Assembly: GCF_031143425.1 (NCBI RefSeq)
Contig: NC_090442.1
Coordinates: 423,229,776 to 423,293,775, forward strand
DNA: 64,000 nt
From: Pleurodeles waltl
Lineage: Eukaryota > Chordata > Amphibia > Caudata > Salamandridae
Reading direction: 5' to 3'
A program made the position numbers and the translations under genes. The notes beneath the pieces are model-generated. The model was not told the DNA's origin and did not search any database. It saw only the letters and a program-made list of their open reading frames with translations. The first letter of the stretch is position 1, and each line of letters begins with the position of its first letter. Shown piece by piece: positions 34,791-46,819 of the stretch.

Positions 34791-36289
34791 TTAAATTAAA
34801 AATAGGAAGTAATTCAGTATTAAAATCCTTTTCGCTTGCCTCTCTCAAACCAACAGCCATTCATGGTTGCCCACCAATCCGTTCATGGCTCCCTTTCACC
34901 AATCGACCTATCCCAGCACGGACATAAGTGGCGTCACACTAACACTCACAGCGGCTGACAAAGTCTTGCGGCTTCTCCTCCAAAACTCAATTCTCACAAA
35001 AACGAAAGCAAAATATTGCGAGCACTAAAAAACAAATCAACACACCAACTTGTCTGCTTACTACAGGTACGGAAAATAATCACTTTGGAAGCCTTATGGA
35101 ATTTTCAACTGCGACTTTTAGTTCTGACAACTATTCGTTTGACTTTGGCTTTATCTGATTCGCAAGTAAAATTCGACCAGCAAATTCTACTCCTGACTAA
35201 TACTAGATCATCCTTGTGCACTCAGGAATCAACAATATTGGTTAAACTAGCACTCCCTTTAACACACACTCTAGGATTACTATTTGTCAACCACGCCCAA
35301 TTGACCAACTAAATAGACAAATTACAACAACAACAACCAAGTGTTTTCTACACTTGTACAATACTCAATACTTCGGCGCCTGAGACAACGCACGTGGGCA
35401 ATTTTTTAGCACAAAGCGCCACACACGATTGAAGTGTGATGACTTCCCTACATACACCCTTTGGAGTACGCAGACTCTCTAACAAACTATCTTGGAGTAT
35501 GCAAACTCCCTAATAAACATCACAATTCACCTGCGATTTGCTTAAGCAGTGCAAATTCAAACCATAACCCAGTCATAAATCACACTGGGAACACTGGGAA
35601 CATCTCAACAAGATTTAGCAAAAACAAATTTCATCCAAACAAGCATTGGCAAAACCAAATATCAAATTTTAAAAATGTCATCAAGCACTTGTAAAACCAA
35701 ATCTCCAAATTCTTTCTAAATGACATATAACCAACCATCCTATTGAGACATAACCAACTCTCCTATTGAGACATAAGCATCCTCTGCTATCAAGTTTGTG
35801 GCTGTGTCCATCCTTATATTTATTTTGATAATTTATTTATAAGGTGATATGTATAGGGTAACCATCAATTACCCTTAGAGGTCGACATAGATCTGTGGAT
35901 TCAGATAGGAGTGAAATGGTCAACAACAATGAGATCAAATCAATAAACATCGCTCTTCATATTAGAGTCAGTAATGTATACGCACCATGACCCATGTGGC
36001 CACGAATCGTCACACCAGTTAGGTAAAGTTCAAACATTTATTGCCCTTTAGATTAACAATGCTAAGATCACGGAAACCAAACGCAAGACCCAATGATATA
36101 AGTACATGAATAACACAGGCTGACCAAATCTTCTAAAGAATCTTAGTCTCAAAAGAATATTTATCATTAGGCATTCAAGAACCACCATACAGAAAAACAA
36201 CAATAGCAAATGAATGATAGACACAGAATACATTTAGTTTTCACAGATGAATTTGTTTACAATCCATTTACGTGAAACAGACACATTTA

Positions 36290-37190
36290 GGCCCTCATTA
36301 TGACAATGGCTGTCAATGTGGCGACGGCTGCCAAAAGACTGTCACCGTGGCTACCTACCGTCCACCATATTATGACCGTAGCCGGAATTCTGCCAGAAGG
36401 CTGGCGGAATTCGAGCTACGGTCATGGCAGCTGACGGTGATAAGGTGGCGCTGCTGCCAGAAGCAGCGCCACGCCAGAAATACGCCGCCGACCATATCAT
36501 GACACATGATTCGGCCTGGTGGTGTTCCGCTAGCAGACGCTGCTGCTGGCAGCAGTGCCGCGTCCTGTCTCCTGCCGGAGGACCCCCTGCAAGCAGGTAA
36601 GTCGGGTGCTCCGACAGGAGAGAGGGTGAGGGGTGTTGTGTGTGGGTGTGTGTGTGTGTGTTTGTGTCTGTGTGCATGCATGCGGGTGTGGGGTATTTGG
36701 AATGCGTGTGTGCATGAATGGGTGTGAGTGTGTGTGTATGTTGTGATGTGTGAATGCGTGTGTGCTTGTATGTATGTCAGTGTGTGTGGGTGTGTGCATG
36801 GATGCATGCATGTGTGGGTGAATGTGGGTATGCGTGTGTGTATGCGTGTGTTTTGCTGTGTGTGTATGTGTGTTTATGTTGGGGGGACGGAAGGGGAAGG
36901 GGGAGGGTGGGGGAGGACTCTGGGAAGGGGGAGGGGGGCGGGGGAGACCACTATCAGTGCCAGGGAAGGAATTCCCTGGCACTGATAGTGCCTACCGCCT
37001 AGGGACAGCTGCCGGGCTGGAGACTGTAGTCTCCAGCCCGGGGGTGTTACCGCCATGGCGGTCGGTGTGTTACATTGACGGTTTGGCTTTAGCCAAAGCG
37101 CCAATGTCATAAAACAGCGGTATGTACCGCCAGCCTGTTGGCGGTACTACCGCCACTATAACACTGACCGCCGGGGTTGTAATGACCCCC
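36290..37190. mobile_element. hairpin-array element, copy 2
   Basis: The ends GGCCCTCATTATGAC and, inverted, GGGGGTCATTACAAC are flanked by TTA at 36287-36289 and 37191-37193, a perfect Harbinger-type 3-bp target. Hairpins follow one another. In the left third, GACCGTAGC...GCTACGGTC (about 36375-36425) encloses GGAATTCTGCC/GGCGGAATTC, and GTGGCGCTGCT pairs with AGCAGCGCCAC (about 36445-36475). In the right part, 20-bp arms CACTATCAGTGCCAGGGAAT lie around 36950-36990. Then come CGGGCTGGAGACT/AGTCTCCAGCCCG (about 37013-37040) and CCGCCA/TGGCGG pairs near 37125-37150. The centre holds an irregular GT-rich tract (about 36635-36870) and a G-rich run. It is clearly related in plan to 10552-11175. 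Confidence 0.8.
36635..36940 (+). repeat. GT-rich microsatellite and purine-rich run inside the hairpin-array element
   Basis: An irregular array of TGTG, GTGTGCATG and GTGGGTG words runs for about 235 bp and is followed by a GGGGAAGGGGGAGG-type purine tract. Both lie between the left and right hairpin groups. Open frames across it are by-products of low complexity. Z-DNA or slipped structures are plausible for GT tracts. Confidence 0.75.
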
Positions 37191-38284
37191 TTAGATTGTG
37201 GCATCCTTAACTATTACTCTAATTTGATAAGCATTTTTGGACTTCATGCAAAAAGAAAAGAAGATAAAAATTAATTTGGAACACATCTGACTATGGCACT
37301 AACCAAAAATAGTGTTTGGGTTTCTAAAAGGGATAAAGCATAAAAATCTACAAGAAAGACAAATGCACATTTTGGTTACACCTCTCCTAAATGGATCAGC
37401 AGGCAGCAATATCTTCATCAGTGGAGCATCTTCTGGTCTTCTTCATTGGGCAGTGACATAATAGGGAACAGTTCAGTAATGTTTGTCCTTAATGCATCTG
37501 AACTGTCAGTGGCAGAAAGCTAAAGGCACAGCACATTACACTAGCAGAATCAGAGCACAATTGAACACAGCCAGGAACAGAGAGAAACTGAACTTACATC
37601 ACCTAATTCTGTTATATTAAACTCCTAGAAAGCCACTAACCAAAACTCCATTGGCCAGTCTATGGGGTGGTTTAGGTCAGAGCCAAATGCATTTTCTCCA
37701 CGTACCAAAAGTATCTTTTCTTCATTTTCTGCATTAACCATTGGTTCATCCTCTCTCCCTGCAGTCACCAGTTTCCGCAGTTTCCGCAGTAGAATACATT
37801 TGTTGCAGACTGCACATAAACCTATTGTCCTAGACACACACTATCTCACAGGAAGAGAAACAAATGCAACAACACAAGGACATAACATTTCCACAGTGAA
37901 CAAGTCACACAGAATGCTTAGAAAACCATTTTTTACAGTGCTAGCATTTTAAACATTACTGCTGCATTTCTAACATGAGCCTTTTTTAAAAACAAATGTT
38001 AGAACATACAGCAAGAAACATTTCATAATATTTAAACTAGTAATCCTTTTAGGACGTATTAATATTTGTTTTTCAGTACATTTAATTATGAACACACAAA
38101 ATACATTTCATTAGACAGTTATTTATTATTATTGTCGAAATAGATTATGGCTGCCACCAAAGTGTTTTTTTTCCCTAAAACATGTTTTTTCAAAACACAC
38201 GTCTTTGGTATTTCACATTTAAAAATATGTTATTTCATTTCGTTTTTGTGACACAGTTTTAATAATAATGTTTGCGCTCCAACA

Positions 38285-39890
38285 CATGACCATGTCAAAC
38301 TGAGTGATGAAATCAAGCCACTTTGGACCCATCTGTTTGGCCCTAATACCAGCTATGTTCTAGCATGCAAACCCAAAACAGAGCCCTGTTCTGAAGACAA
38401 GACTCTAGAAGGGGAACTGGCCATGAATATCTTAGCAGCAGCAGTGGTCACATATGTGTATTCTGGCCGTCAGTCATTAAGATCCAGGTCTGGCAAGGTG
38501 AGGAATCTATTAGAAATAGGAACAGATGGTCTTGCAGACTCCAGGCCATTGGTGGGCGTGATTGATGCTCTGCCCGCATCCTGCGTTGCACATGTTAATA
38601 AAAGAAAGCTAATGGAAGGAGGCTGATCAGCATTACTAGAGAGCAAACGATGGGCCAAATGTGGATATTTAAGTTAGTCACAATACAATTCTCCTTCAGA
38701 TGCTTTGCAATAGGGCCTATAACAAACAGGATGGCGTTATTTTCATTAATATTAAAGTTTGAATTACAGGTCAACCAATGCCACACCTTGTTCTTCAGTT
38801 GTGGGGGTAGACTCCTCAGTAGAGGGAGTCAAAGATGGTACACCCATCATAATAGCAGTGTATGGGCAATATTCATGGGGGAGATTTAGACATGGGTGGT
38901 TATTATTAGACTGGGCATGGGCTCTAATACCCTGGCTAGAGAAGACGTTCGAGCCCTTTGACCCCCAGTGGGTGCCCATCCCCCTACTCAGTGGCACCAA
39001 AGTACCCCCAACTTGTTGAGCTAGGCATCTGAGCATCTGTAAGGACAGGGTCAGCTTGGCTGAACTAGGGCGCTGACAGAATCATACTAAAGCCCCTACT
39101 GGGCTAAGAGGTACTGTTTGGGCAGAACCAGAAAAAGCCTGCTGATTAACATGCAACTTGGGTAATTCCAAAATGGCATTTTCCAAGCTCTGCAATCTAG
39201 CCACCAATTGAATGACACACACAGCAACAACTGATTTAAACTTGTCCAAAATATAGTCCCAGTCAAAATGTAAGACATCATTAGCAGACGTTTGAGACAA
39301 ACCAGGCTGTTGACTGATGGACGTAGTGTTTTTGCTTGGTTCATGTGTGCACGAGTTCTGGCATTACTGACTCGCTTGTGTTGATGCTTTCTTTTTCGCA
39401 GAGCGTCCACTGCCACTAACATTAGAGATAACAGAGTCATTGTGTAATTGTGTACTTCTGTCAGAGGAAATGTGCTTGGGGCTCAGATTTGTTGGATGGC
39501 GGTCTATGTAGAGCAAAATAATCATTAGTTCCTGGGCATGGTTGATGGCCTGAGTGGCCTGGTAGAGGGCAAATAATGCTCTCTCCTATTTCTAGAGATA
39601 CGTCTCTCTCCTTGAGGTCTGTCTCTTTAGCGATCACCGCAACTGCATTAGCTGAAAAGGAGCCAGTGTATGTAGTACCGTGGGATGGGTTGGAATTAAT
39701 ATGATCTTTCACCCCGGGTAGTTTAGGTTTGCCCATGTTCCTCCTGGGATAGATCCCAGCAACTTTTAAAGTTAATGTTTCGAGAAATGGAATGGGTTCC
39801 TTATAGGAATCAGGTATCAAACATATTGTGCCCCTTACAACCCCTAGCTGATGAAGGCTCACCGTTCACTGAAATTCAGGCTAGGAACTA
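38285..39890 (-). pseudogene. LINE-X ORF1-like region and endonuclease start
   Basis: Frames from 39862 leftward give a Pro/Ser-rich protein, then a helical stretch (ARLQSLENAILELPKLH near 39200) that could be a coiled coil, as in LINE ORF1 proteins. Nothing assigns it to a named family. Near 38345 the frame reads NIAGIRAKQMGPKWLDFI, then QFDMVM, matching the opening of an AP-type endonuclease up to the ERV junction at 38285. The coding sequence resumes at 15316. Upstream lie five tandem repeats (39920-40485). Stops and frame changes are common. Confidence 0.6.
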
Positions 39891-39919
39891 AGAGGGCCCA
39901 GATGGGTGAAGATGGATCC

Positions 39920-40485
39920 ACAGGAGTCTATTGGCGCTTAAGAGCGAGATGAAAATGCTAAGCCCCTCCTCCTGGGCCTGGCTGCGTATTATGGGCTTGC
40001 CACACATGGTGCTGCGCATTCCGCACTCATGGGAGACTGGTGGTTCTTAAGAGCCCGATGAAAATGCTCAGCCCCTCCTCCCGGGCCTGGCTGTTTATTA
40101 TAGGGCTTGCAGTCCTCACACACTGTGCAGCATGTCCCACACCCATGGGAGTCTGTCGGTGCTTAAGAGCAGAATGAAAATGCTGATCCCCTCCTCCTGG
40201 GCTTGGCTGTGGATCATGGGGCTTGGAGTCCCCACACATAGTGCAGCGTATTCCATTCCCACTGGAGTCCGTCGGTGGTCAAGGGCATGATGAAAATGCT
40301 CAGCCCTTCCTCCTGGGCCTGGCTGTGGATTATGGGGCTTGCAGTCTCCATGCATGGTGTAGCGTGTCCTGCCGAAGTCCGCTGGTGCTTAAGAGTGCGA
40401 TGAAAATACTCAGCCCTTCCTCTCAGGCTTGGCTGTGGATTATGGGAATTAAAGTCCCACACACAGCACAGCGTGTGCTGCCTTA
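39920..40485 (-). repeat. five tandem units of 108-116 bp upstream of LINE-X
   Basis: The block GCTTAAGAGC..GATGAAAATGCTCAGCCC recurs at about 39932, 40040, 40156, 40272 and 40381, with spacings 108, 116, 116 and 109 bp. Each unit also holds CTCCTCCTGGGCCTGGCTGTG, ATTATGGGGCTTG and a CACACA..GTGCAGCGTG box. The array sits directly 5' of LINE-X ORF1 in its orientation, like promoter monomers of some LINEs. That role is inference; it could also be a minisatellite that happens to adjoin it. Confidence 0.8.
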
Positions 40486-40489
40486 TTTT

Positions 40490-43400
40490 TGCACTTGATT
40501 ACTTAATATTATTAAATTTAAATAACACCTGCAATCTAGGTTAAGTCAATCATGACAGACACATCAGAGACAGGGGGAAACACATTTTGTCCAATTTTCC
40601 CACTTTAGCACCCAAAATAGTAATTGTCAAGTCAAACGTACAGTCTACACTTGGAAGTCACGGCTGATTCTCTACTATATACTCATTCATGATGGGCCCA
40701 TCAGTCATCTGTTGACCTCTAATTCATGCCTATGTTTCTGTTTGTGATCATATGGGAATATAACATTTCTCTATGTAGATTATAGACACTACATATTGTT
40801 TTGGAAGTAACATACTTTTCATGCTTTGTTAACCATAGATACTGACATGAAAATTATAACCTTGCATGGCAAAGGAGAGTAGGTTAAGTGGCATTGTCAG
40901 TCTTTATTACATTTATTATTGTGTTGTACACAGATTTATTTTTATCTGCACGAAGTAATGGACATATTTACTCATGATTTTTATCTTCTATTATTTTTAG
41001 TTTTCAGTGTGCAGCCAAGGCCGGAGCATAAAAGAGAGGTACCAGGGGCACAGGAGAAGAAGACCCTCATCTGCAGGAGCACAATATGATAAATAGCTCT
41101 TTCTTGATCACTGGTCAGTGTGGCTGTTGATAGCCAGGTGCAGAAAACTCAAACTTCTCTGTGCCACTGTTGCAGGCCCTCCAGGCTAGAGACTACCCTG
41201 CTGTGAGGAGTATCGCTTTGCAGAAAAGCTTTGCCTGGAGACCAGCCTGGAGAGGACACTTGAAAGAAAAACTACTCCACTTTGGTTCTGAAAGTGTAGA
41301 AAGAGAATCCACATCCTCTTCCACTGCATAAAAGTCCGAGCTCCTGACCCACTTATTGTGTGAGTTGTGAAGGGCCTGCTCCATAGAGTATTCAGAGAAC
41401 TCCTGTGCAACCAGAGGTGGTGTCTGCCTGATAGCCAGCTCCCAGATTTGAGGAAACATCACCTGGAATCTTGCCCAGAAGGAAACGCTATTCTTCTGCC
41501 CTGAAGCACCTGGAAGCCAATCTGTTTGCTGAGAAAGGGAAGGTGCCTGCCAACCCTGCTAGTGGCATGACTATCCAGGAAGATTCTGAATCTACTTGAC
41601 CCTATTGGTATGAGGGTCCATCCAAACATGAAGACTAAAGAGAGCTCAAAGGAACATGAACAGCTCTATTTAGTAGCCATAGCACCAACGGACTTCGCCT
41701 CTGCATCAGTTAAGTATGCCTGAGCAGACTGTGCTACTGCATCAACAGTGCACTCAATAGGCTAGAATGCTGCAACAATGATCTTTGCCCAAGTGGATTG
41801 TGTTGCTACTTTAACAAACTGTGCCTGTGGTGGTGCTTGCCACCTCAGAGGACTGTATTGACACAGACTATGAACTTTGACCCTGCAGTTCAAACCCTAT
41901 CTCACCAAACGCCTAAAAAGCAATTCATCGTTTGCCAGAGACCTGTGTCTAAGCCAGAGCCCTGGACACCTACATGGACTCCTACCAGCAGCCTCCATAG
42001 CTGCCTACTGTGGTCACGGCTCGAGTGCAGGAGAACCTCGAGCCAGTGTGTTTCCTCCTGGAAGAGGGAAAGAGCCAGACACACACTCCGTGTCCATGTC
42101 GGTTTCCCAAGAAGGACTGAGAGGCTCCAATGTGATGAGAAATAACACTTAGGTACTGCTGAGCAAACTGAGAATACCAAGTAATGAAAAAGGGTAATCT
42201 GGAATTGTGCCTTTACATCTGCCCAGAAAGTACTTGAACCCGGAAAGGTGGGGAACTACCACTACACAGAAGGGACAACAGTGTAATGGAGAGCGAGAGG
42301 AGGGACACGAAACCCAGGGCACAGCTGCCCCAGTGCCTATGAAGCATGTGTACCTGTAGTCTGTTCTCTGAAATATTTCATTTTCTCTGTGTATTAACCT
42401 ACGTTTCTTTATTTTTTTAAAAACCACTATTTTGCACAATATGTTGCACAGCCGGATGATTGTTGACTTCAGAGCTTGGGCACATTTTTACTACCTCCCT
42501 GAGAAGCCTGTGACTGTTCGCATTGCTACTGAGAGACAAGTGCTGGAGTGGTTGTACTTGACCCAGTTTTGCAGGACATCAGAAGCAAAAGACCCCTGCC
42601 CCCATGACTAGGGCCCAGTAGCCACTGCGTGCTCTTTGGCATCCGTGAACTGGGTCTGACAAAGAACTTCTTTATTAGACTGTGAGATTATAAAAAGGGA
42701 CAGATCAGCTGTGAAGCACATTTTCACATGTTTGCACCATTGCCAAATTCTGATCTAAACCAACCATGTTGACGTGATGGGACAGTAATGAACTGGAAAC
42801 ATCAGCAAGTCCATGCATACAAAGAGGAGATGTCAACAAGAATCTGCCATGCATCAGTTCTCTGCCTCCACACCCAACTCTCACTGAAAAAGTTACTTTG
42901 ATTTAATGTTTTGGGTAGGAATCCTGTTACATTATGTTCTGTTACCATTAGTACATGCAGGAAACATACCGCCCACATGTCTGAAAATTGTTCCTTGAAG
43001 AAAGTCACAGAGCTGTAAATGAAGGTGTTTCAACACATGGAAAATCCTTGTAATATTTGCGAACTCGTGTACTCCAAACACTGTGGAAGAGCAACAGCAG
43101 TTCACTGATAATGTACTATTTGATTTCACATGTTTTGAGTCCTTAGAGCCATAGACATTTTCTTTAGATGTTAAGATTTAACTTTTTTAACAAAACATAC
43201 TGGGCCAAGCATAAAAGTGCTAGATGCATTTACTTGCAGTGCACGAGGGGTTTGCACCATACAAATCTTTGTTGCAAATTCAAGTACAAGCTGCACTCAA
43301 GTGGATAGACCTTTTTCTCTAATTGAGGCTTAACATCAACAGTTCAACAATATAAATGACAACAGTTCAACAATGTAATTGACAGTGAAGCACATTTTGC

Positions 43401-43849
43401 CCCACAATGAGGACAGAGAGTAGTAGATTTGCAAACCATGAAGGTTTATGAGCAGATTAGCAAAGTTACATATTCAAATCATTTGGATTAGTCACAAGTT
43501 ACTAATCACCTTGTCACAGTGTGGACCAGTATAATGGAAAGCTGGTCAAAATGACTGTTGCAAAGGCTAGATATTTAAAGATACATGCACATTGAGTAAG
43601 ATTTAGTTTCCCTGCAGAAAATCCCCCTAACGCTAAACTGAAAATCAAGAAGGAATGGGGAAAATTAAGCAGCAGATGCCAGCAAGTAAGGCTTCTAAAG
43701 TCAGAACCAGATAAGGGTTCAGTTAGGCAAAGAAAAATAATTCAGCTCAAGAGCATACCTCTATGAGCGGGGCATGTTAACAAAGTGGTCTCAACAGAGT
43801 AGAAAGGGGCATCTGCTCTCAAAAGAGTAGGTAGGAGTATCTGAAACTA
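40490..43849. other. unassigned region, no gene
   Basis: No frame has a recognisable domain. The stretch 41000-42460 differs from its AT-rich flanks and has a CATAAAAGAG box near 41028, so it could be an LTR or other non-coding repeat. I could not find its ends or a partner copy in the window. Sequence at 42460-43849 is AT-rich and featureless to reading, apart from short direct repeats near 43330-43380 (CAACAGTTCAACAAT twice). Confidence 0.4.
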
Positions 43850-44435
43850 ATGAACTGAGTAATGTGTAATTAAAAATTCAATTCTAAAGTGCAGTACAAC
43901 TCCCCGTGGTTCCCAAGAGGTAGACACCAATACAAATTCAGTATTTCTTGATAAAGTAACTTCACTATCTTTCCCAGGCATTTCACAAAGGAGGCTTACA
44001 GCTCCATGACATTCTGGAGATACCTCACACAGTATGATAATTTTCGTTCAGGCTTTCCCAGGCACAGATGTAGAAAGCTCATTCTACTATTTTAGGTGGA
44101 ACTTTCAAAGATAAGCAGCTTCCATATAGATAATATAATTGCAAGTATTTATTACGTTCAACTTACTCCGATCTGGGTCCTAGAATAAGAGAAATGGCAA
44201 AAGAATAAGACAGCCAAAATGCTTTTTAAACGCTATCATGAGTTTGGTAAGTCGGGGTCTACCTTAACTATTTCCAACTTAACATGAACACACTTTAACT
44301 AAGGTTAACTATACTGTGAGATTCACTAATTAGGATCACATTTTAACATAAAATCGCACCTTATATATATAAAGATTACTTATACACATTAGTACATGTA
44401 TAAGCAAAATGAAAAATAGAAGCAGAGCATTACCA
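43850..44435 (-). repeat. 3' LTR of a second ERV copy
   Basis: Read on the minus strand it starts TGGTAATGC at 44435, straight after the polypurine tract AGAGGGGGAAT, and contains AATAAA at 44153-44148. The layout (tract, TG, AATAAA after about 290 bp) parallels the ERV at 15317-38284. The far end near 43850 is estimated; no second copy of this LTR was seen. Confidence 0.55.
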
Positions 44436-44728
44436 ATTCCCCCTCTGATGGCTTGACCATCACACAAAACATTCATAAATCTCTTTCATGATTGTATTGC
44501 AAATGCCAGTTGTTGACATTTGCTGCTTATGTCTAGACCTCTCTATGTCTTTGAGCTTATCTGACATGTGGCACTGCAGCTATTCAAGTTCCAGCTCTTT
44601 CCTATTTCTTTATCTCTAACTTCCGCTTTTTCCTGATTCTTCTCCCTTGCTCCCTAAAACACTCCTTCCACTCATCCTTCTAATCCATCTCATATACAAA
44701 AATGAACAGATAACTATGACAGCAATGA

Positions 44729-46200
44729 TTAATAAAGGGGTCCAAACAGTTCCTGATATCCTTTCCCAATTGTCCCCAAACACCTGTTGCTTCCAACTTC
44801 TTCACATTTTTTGAATTCCAGCAATGTTAGTAACAAACCTGTTAATCTCTTTGCTCTTATCAGGTACATAAGTGTAGCACAATGTTGAATGTCTAAAATG
44901 GTACAGACTCCACGCTCTTTTGTGAGTACGACATCTAAGGCAAACCTATTCTGGAGAACCATGGCTCTAATAGCCACAAGTTCAGAGTTAATAGAAGGCA
45001 ATGCTCCTGGAGTGTTGTATGCGAGACAGTCAACCAACGTAGATAGCTTTCTAATCTTCAGGTTACTCAAAGCTACTTCTACCGAAGGAATCTTTGTGCA
45101 CCAAATATGTCACCTACTATTTGCAAAGCACTACGCTTGTGTCTTTCATGAACCGTCCCTTCCTTATCATCTAATTTATTTACAATTTATGAAACAGCAA
45201 GGCTAGGTAGCAGCTGCCTATCTAATTTGGAGGATGGTTAAATTAAGCATTCTTCCTACATACACAATAACAGGATAATTTCCACCAAGCACCCGCTCTT
45301 CCAGCACTTCAAACCTCTGTGGGCATTCACTCCAACCCAGCATTTGGATATCTAATATTTTCCTTTGTTTTCATGAAACAAACTTCCTTTCTTTTGCCAA
45401 TCCAAATTCAGCTTTGGATGTACCCAACATCTTTTAACTTCTCTACCTTTTCCAACTCACCCTGAGGTGCCTTGTTGGCTTTGTGCTCAAGTCCTCCTAT
45501 TTGTCAATAAACCCTTTTTTGGATTTTGGTATCTTACATGTCAACCCTTCCTTCTGAGCACTAGAAACATCAATATTGGCCAGAAATGTCAAACTTTATC
45601 CATGTATCTAGCGTTGTAATGAGGATTCACATGTTTTACATAGGCACCTGTTCAAGGACTAGGTAACAATTTGAAAAATAATATTGAAAGCGATCCTGTT
45701 GGAAAAGACGACTAAGCATTATACTTCTTGTAAAGGAATATGTGAGAGGTAAATGATGAGAGGTCACTCCCCCACAGTACATGCAGGCAAGTAAACACAA
45801 ATATAGCATGACTTTAGAGTATTCATACAACATATTAAATTACACATTTTCAGTTCCCTTGGGAAACATCTATATGTAAAATCATCATATTAAATTCATC
45901 TAAATGATGTGCATTAGGCTTAGCTATGGTGGAACAGGAGAATTCAAGCCCACTAACAGGCAGATCATGAAAAATACTAAGATAAATGCCACTACAACTA
46001 GTATCATTATGTGGTTTGGGTGATGTAGATACCATGGTTTCTTCGAAGTCAGATTTGTAGGAACACAAAAATCAAGAGGCAAAAGCAAGCCTTGTTTCTC
46101 ATCTGCAAAATGTTTGATTAGTTCAGAGATGAATATATTCTTTTGGTTATCTCCAGACATTATCTTTAACTCCACATAGGTTTCTTCTAAAATGACACCC
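44729..46200 (-). pseudogene. env: envelope remnant of the second ERV
   Basis: The frame 45070-44729 aligns with the transmembrane subunit of the larger ERV: LKIRKLSTLVD, then MVLQNRFALDVVLTKE, with the Cys pattern partly lost (HCATL where the other copy has HCCTY). Upstream, 45833-45636 holds a surface-subunit piece with a HHLPLTYSF stretch, parallel to HSMPLTYG in the other copy. The piece 46175-45924 has a strong hydrophobic segment (IMILVVVAFILVFFMICLLV) that may be the signal peptide. Multiple stops and indels are present. Confidence 0.7.
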
Positions 46201-46819
46201 CTACTCTTTTTATAGAGCGGCTCTTAGGAGTTTCAATGAGATCTGAAAAATTCAGTTTGTTTGTGAAGTTCTCTTGAATTTGAGTCAAGAAAGCATTCAA
46301 TCTTAACTGTGGTGGCCCTATTCATGGAGGCTTTTCTAGGACCTTTGGTTGATTCTCAGCCTCATGTGTTTTTTTGATCAGACCCATGCTCAGCAAAATA
46401 GCCCCATTTAGGAGTGGAGAGCCTTTGACGAGGCACCCATGTTCTCCTTGAGATGCCCAACTGGCTGCTCACTTGTCTCTGTTCCTTCAGTGACTGTCTC
46501 TGGGATGAGCTCCTCTGATTCATTAGCTCTCAGTCTCTCACCCTTCCTTGGCCATTATTCTCTTCTCGGCCCCTCCTTGGTGGCACTGCTAGGCCCTTCT
46601 TCCGATCAGCATCGTCATTTACAATTCCTTCACCTTAGTTCACTTTAGCCACTCTTGGCTCATTCACCACAGGTTCAGCATTTATAAAAGGATGATTTTG
46701 GGGTACTTGGGCAGACCCTTCTCCCCCCTCTCCTCCTTTGGGGTGCTCTGGAATTACACTCTGCAGATCAGTGGTGGTGGTCGCCACCTCTTTACCACCT
46801 TGTCTCCCTCTTCAGGTGT

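Larger units (their letters stand above)
15317..38284 (-). mobile_element. endogenous retrovirus (gamma/epsilon-like), with three later insertions
   Basis: In minus-strand order: a 5' LTR ending at 38284, gag (about 34790-32250), protease (about 31700-31330), RT (23460-22450), RNase H (22393-21608), integrase (about 21350-20262), env (about 18000-15578), a polypurine tract and a shortened 3' LTR (15317-15524). Net of inserts it is about 12 kb, with an unusually long 5' LTR region. All genes are interrupted by stops or indels, and catalytic residues are lost in protease and integrase. The inserts are a solo Gypsy LTR (18054-20261), an L1/Tx1 LINE (23463-31307) and a hairpin-array element (36290-37190). 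The ERV itself landed in LINE-X. It is a defective genomic relic. Confidence 0.88.
35800..38284 (-). repeat. ERV 5' LTR region, carrying a hairpin-array insertion
   Basis: On the minus strand it begins TGTTGGAGC at 38284 and shares its first 206 bp with the 3' LTR. It then continues through 37194-38078, the inserted element (36290-37190), and a stretch with AATAAA at 36042-36037. A matching AATAAA in a related LTR lies at 44153-44148. The end and primer-binding site were not found; 35800 is an estimate. Without the insert it is about 1.5 kb or more. Other insertions within it cannot be excluded. Confidence 0.5.
9440..39890 (-). mobile_element. LINE-X: non-LTR retrotransposon split into four pieces by three insertions
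   Basis: Minus-strand fragments at 38285-39890, 15032-15316, 11176-11242 and 9440-10551 join in order into ORF1-like sequence plus an APE-type endonuclease and part of the linker. Each junction coincides with the end of an independent element: the ERV (15317-38284), the Harbinger (11246-15031) and the hairpin array (10552-11175). Endonuclease landmarks in order are a WNIAG-type start near 38340, an RAWGG box at about 15243, the NVVLGG strand near 11215, the STIDYVFIS box near 10365, and the SDRGHMTL box near 10280, where functional enzymes have SDH. No RT half is seen, so the 3' part is lost. The clade is not certain; a Jockey/CR1/I-type LINE is likely. Confidence 0.7.

Noticed and set aside
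36351..37112. Overlapping frames rich in His/Thr (minus) and Val/Cys (plus) in the GT-rich tract
   Set aside because: They are translations of a microsatellite in six frames, with no conserved features.
41798..42180. Possible short gene with Ser/Pro-rich frames on both strands
   Set aside because: The frames overlap on both strands without domain signature; a non-coding repeat is more likely.
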